Positions 61,480 to 64,000 of a stretch of 64,000 bases of DNA are shown piece after piece. Numbering within the stretch: the stretch's first letter is position 1; each line of letters opens with the position of its first letter. The position numbers and the translations under genes are program-made. The notes below the pieces were generated by a model. It was not told the origin of the DNA, ran no database searches, and saw nothing but the letters and a program-made list of their open reading frames with translations. Location of the stretch: NCBI RefSeq assembly GCF_024753285.1, contig NZ_JANUGW010000015.1, positions 1 through 64,000 on the forward strand, in the 5' to 3' direction. Source of the stretch: Massilia pinisoli. Lineage in GTDB: Bacteria; Pseudomonadota; Gammaproteobacteria; Burkholderiales; Burkholderiaceae_D.

Positions 61480-62445
61480 ATGATCAAACCGCTCAAGCAG
61501 ACCCTGCTCGCCGCCGCCCTCGCCATGGCAGCCGCCGGCCTCGCCGTTCCCGCCGCCCAGGCCGCCGCGCCGATGGTCAAGACGCCGGCCCCCGGCTTCT
61601 ACCGCGTGATGGTCGGCGACTTCGAAGTCACGCCGATCAGCGACGGCACGTTCGACCTGCCGATGGACCAGTACATGCGCGAGAAGCCCGAGGTGACGCG
61701 CGCCGCCATCGCGAAGAATTTCCTCAAGGTGCCGGTGGAAACCTCCGACAACGCCTTCCTGATCAACACGGGCAGCAAGCTCGTGCTGGTCGACACGGGC
61801 GCCGGCGCCCTGTTCGGCCCGACCGTCGGCAAGTTCGTCAACAACCTGAAGGCGGCCGGCTACCAGCCGGAACAGATCGACGAGATCTACATCACGCACA
61901 TGCACGGCGACCACGTCGGCGGCCTCGTCAGCAACGGCCAGCGCGTGTTCCCGAACGCGATCGTGCGCGCCGGGAAGGCCGACGCCGACTACTGGCTCAG
62001 CCAGGCCAACATGGACAAGGCACCGGCCGACAAGAAGGATTTCTTCAAGGGCGCGATGGCGTCGATCAACCCGTACATCAAGGCCGGCAAGTTCAAGGCC
62101 ATCGATGCGGACGGCGAACTCGTCCCGGGTGTCTCCGCGATGGCCGAGCATGGCCATACGCCGGGCCACACGGTCTACGCGGTGGAGAGCCACGGCCAGA
62201 AGCTCGTGCTGATCGGCGACCTGATCCACCTGGCCGCCGTCCAGTTCGACAATCCGCAAGTGACCATCGCCTTCGACAGCGACGAGAAGGCCGCGTACGC
62301 GGCGCGCAAGCGCGTGTTCGACGAGGCGGCCAAGAACGGCTGGCTGGTCGGCGGGGCGCACCTGCAGTTCCCGGGGCTCGGGCATCTGACCACGCAGGGC
62401 AAGGGGTATCGCTGGGTGCCGGTCAATTACACGCAGATGCGTTAA
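61480..62445 (+). CDS. Secreted MBL-fold metallo-hydrolase
   Basis: A 321-residue periplasmic metallo-beta-lactamase-fold enzyme with a signal peptide (1-28, ending AQA). The metal motif HMHGDH is present, followed by HGHTPGHT and the Asp of IGDLIH. It resembles class B3-like or lactonase-type hydrolases but no closer assignment is possible. A GAGGA ribosome site precedes the ATG at 61480. Confidence 0.9.
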   Translation: MIKPLKQTLLAAALAMAAAGLAVPAAQAAAPMVKTPAPGFYRVMVGDFEVTPISDGTFDLPMDQYMREKPEVTRAAIAKNFLKVPVETSDNAFLINTGSKLVLVDTGAGALFGPTVGKFVNNLKAAGYQPEQIDEIYITHMHGDHVGGLVSNGQRVFPNAIVRAGKADADYWLSQANMDKAPADKKDFFKGAMASINPYIKAGKFKAIDADGELVPGVSAMAEHGHTPGHTVYAVESHGQKLVLIGDLIHLAAVQFDNPQVTIAFDSDEKAAYAARKRVFDEAAKNGWLVGGAHLQFPGLGHLTTQGKGYRWVPVNYTQMR

Positions 62446-62480
62446 AAAGCTGCCGCCGCCCGGTGCCGCTGCATTGATGC

Positions 62481-62594
62481 GTAGGGTGGACGGCTGTGCC
62501 GTCCACGCGTTCAAACGACACACGCGGGACCACACGACCTGATCCGACCAGTCTCCGCTGGCTGGACGCGTGGACGGCGAGCCGTCCACCCTAC
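62481..62594. repeat. Inverted pair of GTAGGGTGG palindromic repeats
   Basis: Two REP-like units face each other: GTAGGGTGGACGGC (62481-62494) is the exact complement of GCCGTCCACCCTAC (62581-62594). Each unit also folds on itself (GTGGACGGC/GCCGTCCAC stems). ACGCGT blocks are shared too. The right unit supplies the TAG stop of the histidine kinase gene. The unit is related to the 10078-10110 palindrome. Confidence 0.82.
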
Positions 62595-64000
62595 CTCTCT
62601 GACTCGATTCCTGCCAACAAGGCCGCCAGCTCATCCATGTCGACGGGCTTCACGAGGTGATGGTCGAACCCCGCCTCGAACGCCGCGCGGCGATCCTGTT
62701 CCTGTCCATAGCCCGTGACTGCCACCAGCACGATCGCGCCCGTCTGCGCATCCGCGCGCAGGCGGCGCGCCAGTTCGTTCCCGTCCATGTCCGGCAGGCC
62801 GATGTCGAGCAGCGCCACGTCCGGCCGCTGCTGGCGCGCCCGCTCGAGCGCGCGCTGCGAATCGTGTTCGACCTCCACCAGGTAGCCGCACGCTTCCAGC
62901 AGCATGCCCAAGGTGGCCGCGGCGTCGACGTTGTCGTCCACCACGAGCAATCGCAGCGGCCGCCGTCCACCGGACGCTGCGCCGGCCGTGTCAGTGGCGA
63001 AGGCGGGTGGCGCCGTCGGCATGGCAGGCTCCATCAGCGGCAGCGCCACCTCGAACGTGCTGCCCTGCCCCAGCCCCGGACTCGTGCAGAGGACCGTGCC
63101 GCCGTGCAGCTCGACGAGGTTCTTGACGAGTGCAAGCCCCAGCCCGAGGCCGCCCTGGGCGCGGTCGGACGAACGCTCGGCCTGCGTGAACAGGTCGAAC
63201 ACATGGGGCGTCAGCTCCGGCTCGATGCCGATGCCCTCGTCGCGCACGACGAGCAGCAACCGGCCACGCGCCTTGTCGATGGTGGCGGCAACCTCGATGC
63301 GACGGTCTTCCGGCGTGTACTTCGCCGCGTTGTTCAGGAGGTTCGCGAGCACCTGCACGAGGCGCGCGCGGTCGCCGAGGACGGTCGCATCCGGATCGGC
63401 GATGTCGACGGCGAGATGCTGGCGGCGCGCTTCGAACATGGGACGCACCTGCTCGATCGCCTCGTCGACGATGGTGCGCGCCGCCACGGGCGCGCGCGCG
63501 AGCGTGACGAGCCCGCGCGTCACGCGCGAGACGTCCAGCAGGTCGTCCACGAGGCTCGTCATATGGCGCACCTGCCGGCCGATGATCGCGCTGCTCTGGC
63601 GCACCCTCGCTTCATCGAGGCGGCCGATGCGCAGGAGGTCGGCGGCGGCGCTGATCGGCGCCAGCGGGTTCCTCAGCTCGTGCGCCAGCATCGCGAGGAA
63701 TTCGTCCTTGCGGCGGTCGGCCGCGTGCAGCTTGTCCTCGGCGGCCTTGCGCTCCGTGACGTCGCGGAAGAACGTCACGATGCTGTCGTCGGCCGTCGGG
63801 TAGGCGCGCACCTCGCACCAGATCTCGCCGCCGTCCGGCATGCGCTGGCGGTACTCCGCCGTGCCGGCCACGCGGTCGCGCATCACGCGGCGGTACATGC
63901 GCCCCGCCGCGCTGTCGATCGCCTCCGGCCAGATATCCCAGTGGTTGCGGCCGATGACGTCGTCCGCTTCCATGTGCGCGATGCGCAGGCCGGCGGGGTT
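62591..64000 (-). CDS. Hybrid sensor histidine kinase (5' end outside window)
   Basis: At least 469 residues; the frame runs off the right edge without a start. The visible order is PAS domain (IGRNHWDIWPEA... to FFRDVTERKAAEDKL), HisKA with His in LAHELRNPLAPI, HATPase (NLLNNAAKYTPEDRR, DEGIGIEPEL, GGLGLGLALVKNLV) and a C-terminal receiver domain with phospho-Asp in VALLDIGLPDMDG. It is a hybrid kinase with its own receiver. No separate response regulator gene is in view. The last codons lie within a REP-like repeat. Confidence 0.95.
   Translation of the reverse strand, partial: NPAGLRIAHMEADDVIGRNHWDIWPEAIDSAAGRMYRRVMRDRVAGTAEYRQRMPDGGEIWCEVRAYPTADDSIVTFFRDVTERKAAEDKLHAADRRKDEFLAMLAHELRNPLAPISAAADLLRIGRLDEARVRQSSAIIGRQVRHMTSLVDDLLDVSRVTRGLVTLARAPVAARTIVDEAIEQVRPMFEARRQHLAVDIADPDATVLGDRARLVQVLANLLNNAAKYTPEDRRIEVAATIDKARGRLLLVVRDEGIGIEPELTPHVFDLFTQAERSSDRAQGGLGLGLALVKNLVELHGGTVLCTSPGLGQGSTFEVALPLMEPAMPTAPPAFATDTAGAASGGRRPLRLLVVDDNVDAAATLGMLLEACGYLVEVEHDSQRALERARQQRPDVALLDIGLPDMDGNELARRLRADAQTGAIVLVAVTGYGQEQDRRAAFEAGFDHHLVKPVDMDELAALLAGIESER

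Overview
The window looks like chromosomal DNA of a high-GC betaproteobacterium, most likely Oxalobacteraceae (Massilia-like). This rests on gene content and protein style: a glyA-nrdR-rib-nusB block, a ybgC-tolQRAB-pal-cpoB cluster followed by tRNA-Lys, pbpC paired with an alpha-2-macroglobulin gene, a PEP-CTERM protein, and several secreted polysaccharide- or peptide-degrading enzymes. No sequence search was possible, so the taxon is an inference. I see no insertion sequence, integrase, phage gene, CRISPR array or rRNA.

Layout. 0-4.7 kb (minus): two tandemly duplicated GH5 glycoside hydrolase lipoproteins with matching terminators and upstream DNA. 4.8-7.0 kb (minus): ribBA-ribH-nusB. 7.2-12.1 kb: convergent M16 and S9 peptidases separated by a long perfect hairpin. 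12.2-17.6 kb (minus): a five-gene minor-pilin operon (pilV, pilW, pilX, a pilE-like gene, fimT) with chained overlaps, running into ribD and ribE. 17.7-19.5 kb (minus): glyA-nrdR, with a ZTP (pfl) riboswitch ahead of glyA. 19.9-26.3 kb (plus): an SDR oxidoreductase, ybgC, the Tol-Pal genes and tRNA-Lys. 26.3-35.9 kb: a small transglycosylase-like protein, a 5'-nucleotidase, pbpC and a 1,907-residue alpha-2-macroglobulin with an intact thioester motif. 36-39.4 kb (plus): cystine symporter, histidine phosphatase, NAD(P)H-hydrate dehydratase. 39.6-45.2 kb: a Thr/Gly repeat lipoprotein, an RND efflux operon with a palindromic operator over its promoter, and a PAP2-like protein. 45.4-49.1 kb (plus): DUF475 protein, TerD, a hypothetical protein and a tryptophan-halogenase-like flavoenzyme. 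49.2-53.7 kb: a long Ala/Glu/Arg coiled-coil protein, SrkA-like kinase and a UPF0149/SEC-C protein. 54-57.9 kb: a visibly more AT-rich stretch with a PEP-CTERM protein behind a sigma-54-type promoter, a YihY/BrkB membrane protein and two poorly characterised proteins. 57.9-64 kb: HPP-CBS protein, MarR regulator and ClC channel around a shared intergenic palindrome, a secreted metallo-beta-lactamase-fold enzyme, and a hybrid histidine kinase cut by the window edge.

Common threads are the cell envelope (Tol-Pal, PbpC/A2M, RND, PEP-CTERM, YihY, pilins) and riboflavin/one-carbon metabolism. The riboflavin cluster is split by pilin and peptidase genes, and its RibBA has a degenerate second domain. 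The best regulatory signals are the ZTP riboswitch, the sigma-54 site, the RND palindrome and a GTAGGGTGG-type palindromic repeat that supplies the stop codon of two unrelated genes.
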